Virus record (IMG/VR): IMGVR_UViG_3300028840_008184
Location: 52,049-116,048 of that record
Length of the DNA stretch: 64,000 bases
Reading direction: 5' to 3' (one strand)
From: a virus
Positions 8,707 to 18,200 of the stretch are shown here, piece by piece. Position numbers and translations under genes: made by a program. Numbering within the stretch: position 1 is the first letter of the stretch; each line of letters begins with the position of its first letter. The notes beneath the pieces are model-generated. The model did not search any database. It worked only from the letters and a program-made list of their open reading frames with translations, and was not told where the DNA came from.

Positions 8707-9812
8707 TACTCTTCCTCCTCTATTGGTTCCTCTGCTTTTGCACCAGAGGCTCTTGCTTCATTAGCCTTTTGAACAAGTTCCTCAGTAATTCCCTTTTGTT
8801 CAATATAATCATAAAAGTTTTTCTTTCCCTTTATCTTCTGGTCGCCATATTCATACATCACATTGTTTGGTCTTACCACTACTCCATATTTTATAGCCAA
8901 GTCCGCCGCTTCAATGTGTCTATTGGTCAAACCCTCTGTATATCTAATATCAAACTCCCCAGAACGGAAAGGGGGCGCAACCTTATTCTTATCTATACGA
9001 GCCTTTACTCTGTGGCCAACTTGCACATCACCTTCCGTAATCCTAGTGTCAGCGGACGACAAGGGCAAGAAGTGAACCATTACAGAGCAGTAGTGCTTCC
9101 AAGCAGAGCCGCCCGTTGTGGTGGTTGGATCGCCCCACATCTTACCAGGGTCGGTCCTAACTTGATTGATGGCGATGAACACAACTCCGGTCTCAGACAG
9201 CAATGGCGTTAGTTTCCTAAGCTCTGGCGGCAAGAATCTTCCCATCAGGGCCATGTTGTTTTTACCAGACACGCTCGCTAGCTCCATCGGAGGAGCCACA
9301 GCAGCTATACTGTCCAATATAATTAGGCCAAGCCCCGACTCCTCTGCGCCGCCCTGAACTCTAACCAAATCCAGAAGGCCAGGTTTCAGTTTATTTTTGC
9401 CTGGTTCCTTATGCGGAACTCCACATAGCCTAGAGAATATCTTTGCGCCGTTATTTTCTTTATACAATATCAAACGATCAGGGCTTGTATCCACTCCAAG
9501 TAGCTTGGCCCAATCCATATCGAAAGTATATTCTGCGTCTATAAAGAGAACATAGTTTTTTGGATCCTTCTGCTGCCACTCTCTAGCGGCCATGAGACTC
9601 ATGAGAGTCTTGCCGCTGCTCTCTTTTCCGGCATACTGAGTAATCCTGCCCATGGGCAAGCCACCAACCCCCAGGGCGTCATCTACGGCTGGGCTCCCTG
9701 ATGTTATTGCTTTTACATCAGCAATCAGGTCGTCATCTCCTCTATAAAATCCATCATCTCCATATTGTTTGATCATCTCGGACCATAGTGCTTCTACTTT
9801 GCTTTTAGCCAT
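8706..9812 (-). CDS. recA: RecA/UvsX-type recombinase
   Basis: A 368-residue RecA-family ATPase for strand exchange in recombination-dependent replication and repair. The Walker A motif AGKESSGKT is at 61-69 and Walker B (LGLIILDS) follows. The signature INQVRTDPGKMWGDP and the glycine-rich TTTTGGSAWKHY correspond to RecA loop 2 and neighbouring core elements. The C-terminus ends in an acidic tail (EEPIEEEE), typical of RecA. It overlaps the dnaJ stop codon (TAATG). SSB, RuvC and a possible mediator gene lie upstream. Confidence 0.95.
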   Translation of the reverse strand: MAKSKVEALWSEMIKQYGDDGFYRGDDDLIADVKAITSGSPAVDDALGVGGLPMGRITQYAGKESSGKTLMSLMAAREWQQKDPKNYVLFIDAEYTFDMDWAKLLGVDTSPDRLILYKENNGAKIFSRLCGVPHKEPGKNKLKPGLLDLVRVQGGAEESGLGLIILDSIAAVAPPMELASVSGKNNMALMGRFLPPELRKLTPLLSETGVVFIAINQVRTDPGKMWGDPTTTTGGSAWKHYCSVMVHFLPLSSADTRITEGDVQVGHRVKARIDKNKVAPPFRSGEFDIRYTEGLTNRHIEAADLAIKYGVVVRPNNVMYEYGDQKIKGKKNFYDYIEQKGITEELVQKANEARASGAKAEEPIEEEE

Positions 9813-10774
9813 TATTTTTGTTCTCCTTTTTCTAATGATTTTTTAAGCTTACTGAGCAATTCGGTTTGTTCTTCAGTGAGATTTTTGGGCAATTCTATTT
9901 TAACTTCTATTAGGTGATCACCCCAATGGCCAAATTTATCCTTCATACCTCCGTCTTTAATTCGTATGACTGAGCTGGGTTGTGTGCCTGGAGCAATCTT
10001 TAGTTTCTTTTTACCTCCCAGAGTTTTTATTTCTATCGTATTTCCAAGTAAAGCATCAAACATACTTATTTTTAGTGAACTTAATATATCAGATCCATTA
10101 TCCATCAGGCGGAACTCTTTGTGCGGAGCGTATATTACCACAAAGTCAATTTCTTTCGTGGCTGGTATTACCTGACCATACGCTGTGCCCGCAGGGATCG
10201 AGATTTCTATTTCATCTGAAACAATCTTGCCCCCACGACCATTGCACTCTTCACAATGACCCTTAACTTCTTTACCCATGCCCCTGCAATATCCGCAGGA
10301 GCTTCGCATCTTAATGACACCCCTATCTACAATCTGCTCACCAAGTCCGTTGCAATTAGGGCAGTTCTTGTCTCCAAAGAGGATGCCCTGGGTGCATTTA
10401 TCGCAATTAACCGTAGTGTCTATCCTAACCTTCTTCTTGCCGCCATTAAAAGCATCTTCCATGGGGACGGCAATATTTGCCGTTCTTTTCCGTTGTCTTC
10501 TAACTCTTGGGTTTTGAAACGGGCTTTGAAAGCCAAAACCCCCAAATGTTTGACTAAACAGATCGTTTAAGTCTTGCATGGGGTTAGGGCCATGAACCGT
10601 GCCATTCTTAATCGAATCATAAGCGGCATTGATTTCTTTGAACTTTTCTTCTGCGTCCTTGCTTCCCTGATTCTTATCAGGATGCCATTTCTGGGCAAGC
10701 TCTTTCCAAGCTTTCTTGGCATCTTCCTTAGAGGCTCCTGGGCTCAAGCCTAGCACTTTATACGGATCTTGCAT
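9812..10774 (-). CDS. dnaJ: DnaJ (Hsp40) co-chaperone
   Basis: A 320-residue type-I DnaJ that would stimulate host DnaK. The J domain spans residues 4-60 with HPD at 31-33. The central zinc domain at about 124-181 has the four CxxCxGxG-like repeats (CDKC, CPNC, CGYC, CEEC). The C-terminal beta domains follow. The Gly/Phe linker is short, around residues 74-90. It is translationally coupled to ruvC, with 17 bp overlap and GGAG seven bases before the ATG. Sitting between ruvC and recA, it may help assemble or dismantle replication complexes, as DnaJ does for phage lambda. Confidence 0.96.
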   Translation of the reverse strand: MQDPYKVLGLSPGASKEDAKKAWKELAQKWHPDKNQGSKDAEEKFKEINAAYDSIKNGTVHGPNPMQDLNDLFSQTFGGFGFQSPFQNPRVRRQRKRTANIAVPMEDAFNGGKKKVRIDTTVNCDKCTQGILFGDKNCPNCNGLGEQIVDRGVIKMRSSCGYCRGMGKEVKGHCEECNGRGGKIVSDEIEISIPAGTAYGQVIPATKEIDFVVIYAPHKEFRLMDNGSDILSSLKISMFDALLGNTIEIKTLGGKKKLKIAPGTQPSSVIRIKDGGMKDKFGHWGDHLIEVKIELPKNLTEEQTELLSKLKKSLEKGEQK

Positions 10775-11375
10775 CTTTCAACTCCAGAACACATGCCCAA
10801 GCGGCTGCAATTCCATCAGCCTCGTCATAAGCTTCTTTGGCTACATTGCCCTTTCTATTTATGAGTGTTTCAAATGTCGGTTCCAGTTTGTCGATAATCA
10901 GATCTGGTATTCCTTCTTTTTCTATCTTCTTGGGAAGCTTACAAGCATTCTTGATAATCTTTCTAATCGTCTGGGACGGATAGAATATAATCTCTGCATC
11001 GCTATTTTTATGAGCAGAGAGGGCTGCGACTCTGTTGAACGTAGCTAAAATCGTGATTGTCTTTGCCTGAGACTTCCCTTTCATGAATAACAATATGTCT
11101 TCTATGGAAACGTGCGTGGGCTCAAGCTCCTCGCACAGGGTCTTTATAGTTTCATAGACGCCATCCAGTCGCTCTATAAGTCCATGTTTGCTGTCGAGCG
11201 GCTTGATATGGCCATAAGCTAATAGATGGGGCTCGTCGTTCAAGTCAACAAGACCCCATCCAATTGTAGATGAACTACAATCTAATCCCAATACTTTAAT
11301 GTCAGCTTTAGAATCGGCTACTTTAACGAGCCGACTCTTTTTTATACATTTCTCTTCTTTTTCTAATTTCCTCAT
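10758..11375 (-). CDS. ruvC: RuvC-like Holliday junction resolvase
   Basis: A 205-residue RNase H-fold resolvase that would cut four-way and branched DNA before packaging. The acidic catalytic set fits RuvC: D32 in GLDCSSSTIGWG, E92 in SIEDIL, and D184/D187 in AYDEADGIAAAW. The start is uncertain. The ATG at 11375 makes a 53-bp overlap with the upstream gene and has no clear ribosome site, but no better start precedes the first catalytic Asp. It is followed by dnaJ and recA in one operon. Confidence 0.9.
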   Translation of the reverse strand: MRKLEKEEKCIKKSRLVKVADSKADIKVLGLDCSSSTIGWGLVDLNDEPHLLAYGHIKPLDSKHGLIERLDGVYETIKTLCEELEPTHVSIEDILLFMKGKSQAKTITILATFNRVAALSAHKNSDAEIIFYPSQTIRKIIKNACKLPKKIEKEGIPDLIIDKLEPTFETLINRKGNVAKEAYDEADGIAAAWACVLELKDARSV

Positions 11376-11760
11376 TAATATCTAATCTGTGAAAGACTCC
11401 CATGGTTTTACCTTCTAAGACCCTTTTATCATACAACCTTTTCATATTAACTATATCATTGACGCGCCTCTGGTCGATATTACCACACCTCTCAACCTCG
11501 GGCTCTACTTTGCACAGCTTAGAAAGAGCATCAATTATATAATCCCTATGTTCGCCAGACATAAATTCAAGTAGATTATCTATGTGTTCCCATTTACTCC
11601 AATAAGAACTCACTCTTTCTTTTGCTTTGGACATCTTTTTGTCCCAAGTTTCCTTGTCGTCATCAACATTTAGGTCGCTGATCAATGCCTTCATAAATTC
11701 TTCAAACATCTCTCTTTCGTTTTCCCACCTTCTCATTTCTTCTATCCAATTGTCAGACAT
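11323..11760 (-). CDS. Unknown helical protein, paralogue of the gene at 11762-12088
   Basis: A 145-residue helical protein of unknown function. The ATG at 11760 is preceded by AAGGTG; the GTG at 11769 lies within that ribosome site. Its C-terminal half matches the upstream neighbour in the pattern of DxxVNxKRxxDKR followed by GxFHRxDxxE. The neighbour carries the same leader, GGTGATTGAGATGTCTGA. The pair therefore arose by tandem duplication. It overlaps ruvC. Confidence 0.8.
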   Translation of the reverse strand: MSDNWIEEMRRWENEREMFEEFMKALISDLNVDDDKETWDKKMSKAKERVSSYWSKWEHIDNLLEFMSGEHRDYIIDALSKLCKVEPEVERCGNIDQRRVNDIVNMKRLYDKRVLEGKTMGVFHRLDINEEIRKRREMYKKESAR

Positions 11761-11761
11761 C

Positions 11762-12088
11762 TCAATCACCTTCTTCGGGGTCTATTCTATGAAAGCACCC
11801 TATACTACCCTTTTTTATATGTCTTTTATCACTATCTCTTTTTGCATTGATAAGCTTATCTATAATCTTTTGATCCACAACACTGTCAAAGGATTCCATG
11901 CGATTCGCAAAGTCGGCTATTTTCAACAAAGTTTCTTCGACATTTTCTACATTAGTGCTTTTCATCCCAACAAGTTGTCGAACTTCGTCCATCGTTTTGC
12001 GCCACCCCTCGTCATCGTCTGGGTTCAAATTTTTCAGAGCTTTCATTACTTTTCGAATTCTTTCAATTTCTTTATCATTTTCAGACAT
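11762..12088 (-). CDS. Unknown helical protein, paralogue of the gene at 11323-11760
   Basis: A 108-residue protein from the ATG at 12088, which has AGGTG upstream. It is a shorter copy of its downstream neighbour, sharing the C-terminal pattern KLINAKRDSDKRxxxxGSIGCFHRID. The function is unknown. Its TGA stop is followed immediately by the neighbour's ATG (TGAGATG), so the two are translationally coupled. Confidence 0.8.
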   Translation of the reverse strand: MSENDKEIERIRKVMKALKNLNPDDDEGWRKTMDEVRQLVGMKSTNVENVEETLLKIADFANRMESFDSVVDQKIIDKLINAKRDSDKRHIKKGSIGCFHRIDPEEGD

Positions 12089-12098
12089 CTCAATCACC

Positions 12099-12698
12099 TC
12101 AGTTGGGCTCGGGATCTGCTTCCTCAAGCTCATTTATTAAATCACTCAGTTTATGACCTATAAGACCAATGTCTTTCTCATTTATTTTCTCGAACTCCTG
12201 ACAACTCTTAACGAAATCAGCTTCAAGCTTTCTGCCTGAGCCCATTAAAGATTTGTGTAAGTCTGCCCAAGAGCCGTTGTAGTTCTGATCCCTGATGGCC
12301 GCGAGCCTTTCAGGATAGAACTCTTGTATGTTGAATTCTGAGAACATAGATAAATCTACCACTGAGAAGTCCAGCTGCTTATTAAAGTCATCTGCGAACT
12401 TTTTGATGTCTGCTAAACACGCGCATATCTTATGTAAATACTTATTAAGCGACCTTGAGGTGGGCATTATTGTTCCTACATAGAAGGTCATTATGGGGTC
12501 ATCTGGACTATCAAAATTGGGTGGAGAGCACCCAAAGCCATGACTGTGAGTGATTTCCATAATCTTGAATATCAACTTCTGACTTATGTGATCGCGATCA
12601 AATATAACCTGTGCCTCAATCCTTGGGGGCCTGGACATAAAGTGAAGCACATTAAACTCTTCCAGCTCAATTATCTCTACATCAATAGGTTTGTCCAT
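12099..12698 (-). CDS. Unknown protein, first gene of the ruvC-dnaJ-recA operon
   Basis: A 199-residue protein with a mixed alpha/beta N-terminal half and a helical C-terminal half. I do not recognise a family. It starts 22 bp after the hairpin at 12721-12763, with only a weak GTGAG ribosome site, so it may be read from a leaky terminator or a start site I cannot see. Its partners downstream are recombination genes. Confidence 0.75.
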   Translation of the reverse strand: MDKPIDVEIIELEEFNVLHFMSRPPRIEAQVIFDRDHISQKLIFKIMEITHSHGFGCSPPNFDSPDDPIMTFYVGTIMPTSRSLNKYLHKICACLADIKKFADDFNKQLDFSVVDLSMFSEFNIQEFYPERLAAIRDQNYNGSWADLHKSLMGSGRKLEADFVKSCQEFEKINEKDIGLIGHKLSDLINELEEADPEPN

Positions 12699-12720
12699 AT
12701 ATTATACTCACAAAATAAGT

Positions 12721-12763
12721 GCCGCTGGGCTCCAGGCCACGTTGAAGTTTGGAGCCCAGCGGC
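12721..12763 (-). terminator. Terminator after the ssb gene, possibly bidirectional
   Basis: A perfect 13-bp inverted repeat, GCCGCTGGGCTCC with GGAGCCCAGCGGC, has a 17-base loop. On the minus strand it is followed by ACTTATTTT. On the plus strand it is followed by five T residues. It lies 19 bp after the ssb stop codon. Confidence 0.8.
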
Positions 12764-12782
12764 TTTTTGCTACTATTGCTGC

Positions 12783-13430
12783 TTACAGTTCATCTCCGAA
12801 GTTGAAATCATCGTCACTAATGGACGGCTTCGAATCAGCTGAAACGGTCTTGGTTCCAACGGCATACTGGGCACCAGTCCCATTATCACCGGAGGCTCCC
12901 ATCTTTTCCAGCACTTCTTCGGGAGTGAGTGGCTGGGTGAACTTGGTAATGTCCACGCGCTCGAAAAAGCCCTTGGCCAGCGCCTTCTCCTCATCGGTCA
13001 ATGGAGACTTGTTAGGATCACCCATCACCGTGTAAAGAGGCTGAGAGCCCTTAGGGCCCCTGTTGACGCTGATATCATAGGCAGTCACGTCTCCCCACTT
13101 GGGGTTGTTCACATGCTTCTTGATACCCAGATAAATCTGACTGGAAATCTCCAGAATCTTGGGCTGACCGGATTTGCGATCCAGAACACCCAGGTACCAA
13201 CGGCACTGAGTCTTCTCACCCTTTTTGCAAAGGGGGCAATTCTCAATAGCGCAACGAATCTTACGAGTCGATCCGCTAGCGTCCTTAACCCAATGGACGA
13301 CGAACTGGTAAGGCTTAGTAAGGACTCTCACCTCATTATCACCTTGCTCCAAGTTCATGAAATCATTTCCACCAGAAACATTTCCTTCGTCCCAATCTAC
13401 CTGTCCGTATTTAATCTCTGCGTTTGCCAT
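12783..13430 (-). CDS. ssb: Single-stranded DNA-binding protein, gp32-like
   Basis: A 215-residue protein that would coat single-stranded DNA during replication. The ATG at 13430 has AAGGAG nine bases upstream; the longer in-frame TTG start at 13514 has an unusable spacing. A zinc-type Cys cluster lies at C60, C65, C68 and C76, as in the T4 gp32 core. The protein ends in an acidic tail with aromatic residue (SDDDFNFGDEL), the usual docking tail of SSBs. A strong terminator follows. A CATATCAAAAAT element at about 13492-13503 could be a weak promoter. Confidence 0.85.
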   Translation of the reverse strand: MANAEIKYGQVDWDEGNVSGGNDFMNLEQGDNEVRVLTKPYQFVVHWVKDASGSTRKIRCAIENCPLCKKGEKTQCRWYLGVLDRKSGQPKILEISSQIYLGIKKHVNNPKWGDVTAYDISVNRGPKGSQPLYTVMGDPNKSPLTDEEKALAKGFFERVDITKFTQPLTPEEVLEKMGASGDNGTGAQYAVGTKTVSADSKPSISDDDFNFGDEL

Positions 13431-13545
13431 AATTTTTCTCCTTGTTGCCCTTGGTGCTCTCTCGGCACATAATCGGGCGGTTAGATTTTTGATATGTTTT
13501 GCAAAAGACTTCAACTCCTTTGACGAACATATCTTTCAACGTGGC

Positions 13546-13791
13546 CTATCTTTGTTTATACATTAAACTTCTTACATGATCAATGTTACTTCCGTGAATC
13601 CATTCTTCAACGAGGTCTCGCTCGCCAGGCTCTGCAAGTTTCTTCTCCATATCCGGATCTGAAACCCAAAATCCAACTCCATGAAACCATGAACCCTCAA
13701 AAGGAGGCCCCTTCTTTACAACAACGAACACCTTCTTGGTTTCCTTCGTATATGCAGCCCAATATAAATCTTCTCTTTTTATCTCTACCAT
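13546..13791 (-). CDS. Small unknown protein
   Basis: An 81-residue beta-rich protein (MVEIKREDLYWAAYT...). No family is recognised. It overlaps the upstream gene by 7 bp and sits between the possible mediator gene and ssb, in the same unit. Confidence 0.75.
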   Translation of the reverse strand: MVEIKREDLYWAAYTKETKKVFVVVKKGPPFEGSWFHGVGFWVSDPDMEKKLAEPGERDLVEEWIHGSNIDHVRSLMYKQR

Positions 13792-14303
13792 TCTTTCTCT
13801 CCCCAGCTTGTTTTATCGGTGGTTACTTCAGAAAAGCCAGCAGATCGCATATGTTGCTGCTCCGCCTTGAGCTTATCTTTCATATACTGATGTGATTTCA
13901 GAAACCACTTATGCTTGTCTTCAAACCAGTGCTTCACAGTCTCGGCTTTCATCAAAGCCTCACAAGCCTCTACATAATCAGGATGACTTTCAGCATAAGC
14001 CTTTCTTTCCTCTACTGTCTTATGCCCCTCACCCTTGGCTGCTAAATATAGCTTCTGTCTCGTTGTATTTTTCTCAAGCTTCATCTTTTGCGTATGATGA
14101 ATAAGAGCCGAATGAATTTCGCTACATCTATCAGCCGCCCTCAGATATACGCCCGCGAGTTTTTCAGCAATGGCTATATCAATATTAGTATCTTGAGGCA
14201 ATTGCTCCGACATCTCTTTGAACTCCGATATATCTATATTCATCGGGTCAAATGTGTCTAGTGCCAATGACTCTTTAAGCGTCAGACTTTTTTCCTCGGT
14301 CAT
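13785..14303 (-). CDS. Helical protein next to ssb, possible recombination mediator
   Basis: A 172-residue, almost wholly helical protein. A central basic stretch (KMKLEKNTTRQKLYLAAKG) is followed by an ERKAYAESHPDYVEAC segment and a long C-terminal coiled coil. Size, helix content and position between ssb and recA recall UvsY-type recombination mediators, which load recombinase on SSB-coated DNA. I see no clear sequence identity with UvsY, so this is inference. It overlaps the upstream gene by 29 bp. Confidence 0.75.
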   Translation of the reverse strand: MTEEKSLTLKESLALDTFDPMNIDISEFKEMSEQLPQDTNIDIAIAEKLAGVYLRAADRCSEIHSALIHHTQKMKLEKNTTRQKLYLAAKGEGHKTVEERKAYAESHPDYVEACEALMKAETVKHWFEDKHKWFLKSHQYMKDKLKAEQQHMRSAGFSEVTTDKTSWGEKEW

Positions 14304-14568
14304 TTAATATTTCCCTTACCTGTCTTTCTACGCGCCTAAGGCGCTGGTTTATCATCAGATTTTGCAGAAAAAATATAACGCCCCAGCCAATCTGTCTGCC
14401 CGGAGGCGTTTTGATTAGAATAATGCAACCATCGCCATCCACTTCAAACATGTCTCTAAACTGATCTTTGCCTGAATACGTTCCATAAGTAAAAGACTCA
14501 ACAATCTTTTTGTATTCTTCGTATTCTGCATTAGTCATATCGACTTGCTTGTAGTCAACGACTTTCAT
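14275..14568 (-). CDS. Small unknown protein
   Basis: A 97-residue protein starting MKVVDYKQVDMTNAEYEEY. The middle (GWGVIFFLQNLMINQRLRR) is hydrophobic and could be a short membrane-associated or core helix. The C-terminus is a basic helix. The function is unknown. The start touches the upstream stop codon and the gene's end overlaps the next start. Confidence 0.8.
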   Translation of the reverse strand: MKVVDYKQVDMTNAEYEEYKKIVESFTYGTYSGKDQFRDMFEVDGDGCIILIKTPPGRQIGWGVIFFLQNLMINQRLRRVERQVREILNDRGKKSDA

Positions 14569-15191
14569 TAACCACTCCTACGAACCGATCCAGAACCCGA
14601 CTTCAAAGCCTGCTGCTGTTTGGCCAATCTCAACAATCTCTCTTGTTCCAGCCTGGGGTTTCCATCAAGTTCGGAATCGCTCATATGACCGCCACCACCC
14701 TTTGCTCCAAGTTGAGATAGGACATTGGCCATATTGGCATGTTCATCCTCCACAGGCCCTTCCTGGTCCATCCCAGCAGCCACTACAGCCGCCTGGTCCA
14801 CCATACTATACTTTTCCCTAACAGCCTGCTCAAAAAGTTGCTCTCGCGTCTTGGGATCTATACCTTCCATCTGGGAAACATTAATAATGTCTGCGTCTTC
14901 CACCTCTTCAGTCACAACTTCTCTATTTGAAAGTTCCTGTTTCTGCCGCCTTGGCGGAGCCTTACGCTGCACAAGAGGAGAAATTTCATATTTGACCGCC
15001 AAGGCAGTCGCCAGCTTCCTCACGGTGCCCTCGCGCAAGGCCACTTCAGAGGAAATTGTCTGCTCAAGATCTTCTATTAGAGCAAGTAGTTCCTCATCCA
15101 TGATTTGATTGCCGCAAGAAGGGCATACATTTTGAGCAATTGCGTGCTTAAGCTCTGGTGATATTTCAAAATTACAAGATCTGCATTTCAT
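14568..15191 (-). CDS. Zinc-ribbon protein, first gene of the ssb unit
   Basis: A 207-residue protein. The first 35 residues form a zinc ribbon (MKCRSC and CPSCG). A helical middle follows, then a low-complexity Gly/Ser/Gln tail. The function is unknown. AGAGG lies upstream of the ATG, and a promoter-like CTATCAATAA motif is 35 bp ahead, making this the first gene of the unit that ends with ssb. Confidence 0.8.
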   Translation of the reverse strand: MKCRSCNFEISPELKHAIAQNVCPSCGNQIMDEELLALIEDLEQTISSEVALREGTVRKLATALAVKYEISPLVQRKAPPRRQKQELSNREVVTEEVEDADIINVSQMEGIDPKTREQLFEQAVREKYSMVDQAAVVAAGMDQEGPVEDEHANMANVLSQLGAKGGGGHMSDSELDGNPRLEQERLLRLAKQQQALKSGSGSVRRSG

Positions 15192-15225
15192 TTTCGTTCT
15201 ACCTCTCTACCATAATTTAATGCCT

Positions 15226-15234
15226 TATTGATAG
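15226..15234 (-). promoter_or_regulatory. Promoter-like motif CTATCAATA
   Basis: The minus strand reads GACTATCTATCAATAAGG, 35 bp upstream of the ATG at 15191 and just after the polymerase gene's stop. It is one of six intergenic copies of the motif. Confidence 0.55.
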
Positions 15235-15250
15235 ATAGTCAAGTCTTTTT

Positions 15251-18200
15251 CTACAATCCTTGCGCTTTTTCTATCTCTCGTAGCATAATGGTCTTTACTC
15301 CATTAAATTCGCTTACTTGGCATTTTGCTCTGATTGGTCTTCCCTCCTTCATAATTTTCTTAGCAATTTCATACTGATCCGGCCAAACAGTCAATTCGGT
15401 TTCGCCACCATCCACGTCCGCCACACGATATTTAATCATCATTTGGCCCTTGTATCTTCCGCTTTTTATTTTGAACTCTCTCAACATATTTTTGACGAGG
15501 AACTCAACCATTATATTGTGGCGATCTGGCAGAATCTTGAGTCTGGCCATGGGTGTTGTGCCCACACCCGTGAAGAAACCGGGAAACATATCATTTACAT
15601 TCCCTGTGAGCAACTCTCCCAATACATCCTGCTCATGTCTCAAAAGCTCCTGTCTTGGCCACTCCTCTTCCTCAACCTTTATAGCGCACTCCTCAACAAC
15701 CAGCTCGGCACCATAACCATCCTTTTTCTTGTTCCTGATGAAAGCGGTCATTTTATCTCTGTTCTTTTTAGCCCCATCATGAACTCCTTTGCGAGATAGA
15801 TTAAAAGAATCAAAGCAACCAGCTTTGGCAAGAACTTCCTGCCTGGTCTTGTTTATAATCCTGCCGTCAGTTTTATAGAGAAACTCCATAATGTTGGCGT
15901 AGGGCTGTTTATTTACAATTTCTGCAACAGCCTTTTCACCTAAGCCCTTAATAGCCGCAAAGCCCATAACTATTGATTCCTCATCAAGAACCTCATAGCT
16001 GGCTCCGCTTCTGTTAAGATCGGGCGGAATTATCTTAATGCCCATTCTGCGGCACTCTTCCTTAGCCATGGCCACTTCTTCGTCCTTGTGAATGCCGCCG
16101 CGCTCAGTTTTTACTTTTAGATATGCAGCCAAAAAAGCTGCTGGATAATGACACTTTAGATATGCTGTGATATATCCATTGATAGAATAGAATACTGCGT
16201 GAGACTTATTAAAACCATAGCCGCTGAACTTACCCACGACCTGATCCCAAAGATTCTTGGAGAATTCATATTCTACATCGTGTTTCTTCATCAAACCCTC
16301 GATGAAGTCCACCTCTAATTGAAGAGCCAGTTCTGGATTCTTGCCCTTGAGTTTCGTAAGCTTCCTCAAGCCATCCGCCTTATTGAGGTCCCAGCCTGCT
16401 ACATCTTGGGCCACACCCATCAACTGCTCCTCCATGACGCACAATCCATATGTAGGGGTGAGAGATTTTGTCAAACTTGGGTGCAGATATGAGATTTTCT
16501 TTCTTCCAAACCTACGATCAATATATTCTTGTCTTTCCTCCTTAGAACATGACGGACGGCCAAGGGCATTTACCATGGCAATGTCCAAGATATTGTTGGG
16601 TTTTACTTTTTTGCAAAGCGTCACCATCATCCCTGACTTGCCCAACTGGAAAACACATCTGGTATTTCCATTTTGAATCATCTTATAGGTTTCTTCATCG
16701 CCCATAGGAATATCTTCCATTCTTTCTGGGCCCTTCATTCCCAGACGCCTAATATTCTTGAAAGTTTCATCTATAACATCCAAGGTGGAAATGGCCAAGA
16801 AGTCCATTTTAATCAACCCAAGAGATTCACACCTATTCTTCTCATATTGGACGGCGACATCACCGTTCTTATCAACCCTTAGTGGCGCAAATTCGATAAT
16901 CGGTATGTCTGAAATTACCATAGCCGCCGCATGTGTGGAGAATTCTTTAGGCATCCCAACAATTTGGTCAGCATATTCCATAAGTTCTGGGCACCTATCG
17001 GCAAATTTCCTTAGATCTGCCGAAAGCTCCATCGCTCTTTCCAGCGTCTTAACCCTCTTTCCTTTATTATCTTGTTCTGGAATAGCTTTCTTAATGGCCT
17101 CGGACACTCTCACATAGTTAGTTCCCTCAGGAACAAGCCCAGGCATAACGTTCCTCATGGACTTTACCAAATCGGGAATGACACTTTTGGCTGTATATGA
17201 ATTGATATTAGAAACTGTTGCACAATGATCATGGCCATATTTCTCTCGAACATAATTCTGAACTGCATCCCTCCCCGAGGAAGTAAAATCCGTATCGATG
17301 TCGGGGAGGTCGGTTTTATAAGCATTTTGAAACCTCTCAAATAACAGACCATATTCTATTGGATCTACGCCATGAATACCCAGCAAATAAGCAACCATAC
17401 AACCACCAACACTGCCTCGTCCTACGCCAACCAGTATGCCATTTTCTCTGGACCAATTGATAAAGTCGGCAGTAACCAACATATAAGATGAGAAGTCATT
17501 TGCTTCCAATACCTTAAGCTCATGAACCACCCTGTCCCAACGCTCTTTCCTTTCTTCTGTAGACATATGCCCAAACTTTTCCTTAAAGCCCTTGACAAGC
17601 CTGAAGCGCATGAACTCAACATCTTCCTTGAGCCCAGATGCCATCTTTGCCGTCTTGCGCCAATCAAGGAACTCATCATAGTCTTTTTCGACTTCAGGTT
17701 CGAACACAGGAAGGTGATTACCTGTGGTTTCCATATAGTCCGGAGGCTCGCACATACCGGCGATCTTGACCGTATTTCCAAGTGCTTCATCGGCCACTTC
17801 AGTTCCATAGTGTTTGGATAGAAAGTCATATACCTCTTCACCAGATTTGGCGTAGAACTCGTCTAACCCATATCGATGCCTATTGGGATCATCGACAGGA
17901 GCTTTAGAATTTATGGCCATAAGCGTGTCGTGGTATTTTTCGGAATCTCTGGTTAAGTAGTGTGTATCAACCGAAACCGTCAATGGAATGCCCAGCTTGT
18001 TGCCAAGCCTTATAAGACCTTCATTAATTATCTTTTGGTCTATTCGTTCGTTTTTAAGGTGATGTGGCTGTATCTCTACAAAGAAACGTTCGCCAAAAAT
18101 ATCGAGGAACCTAAGAGCCACTTCCTGTGCCTCGTCTAGCTTGTCATCCATAATCAGCACAGAAAGAGGGCCACTGCTACAAGCAGAAGTGCAGATAAGA

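Noticed and set aside
16171-16190. Promoter-like CATTGATAG inside dnaE, and exact copies near 20952 and 23331
   Set aside because: They lie inside coding regions away from gene starts, and are expected occasionally by chance in AT-rich DNA.
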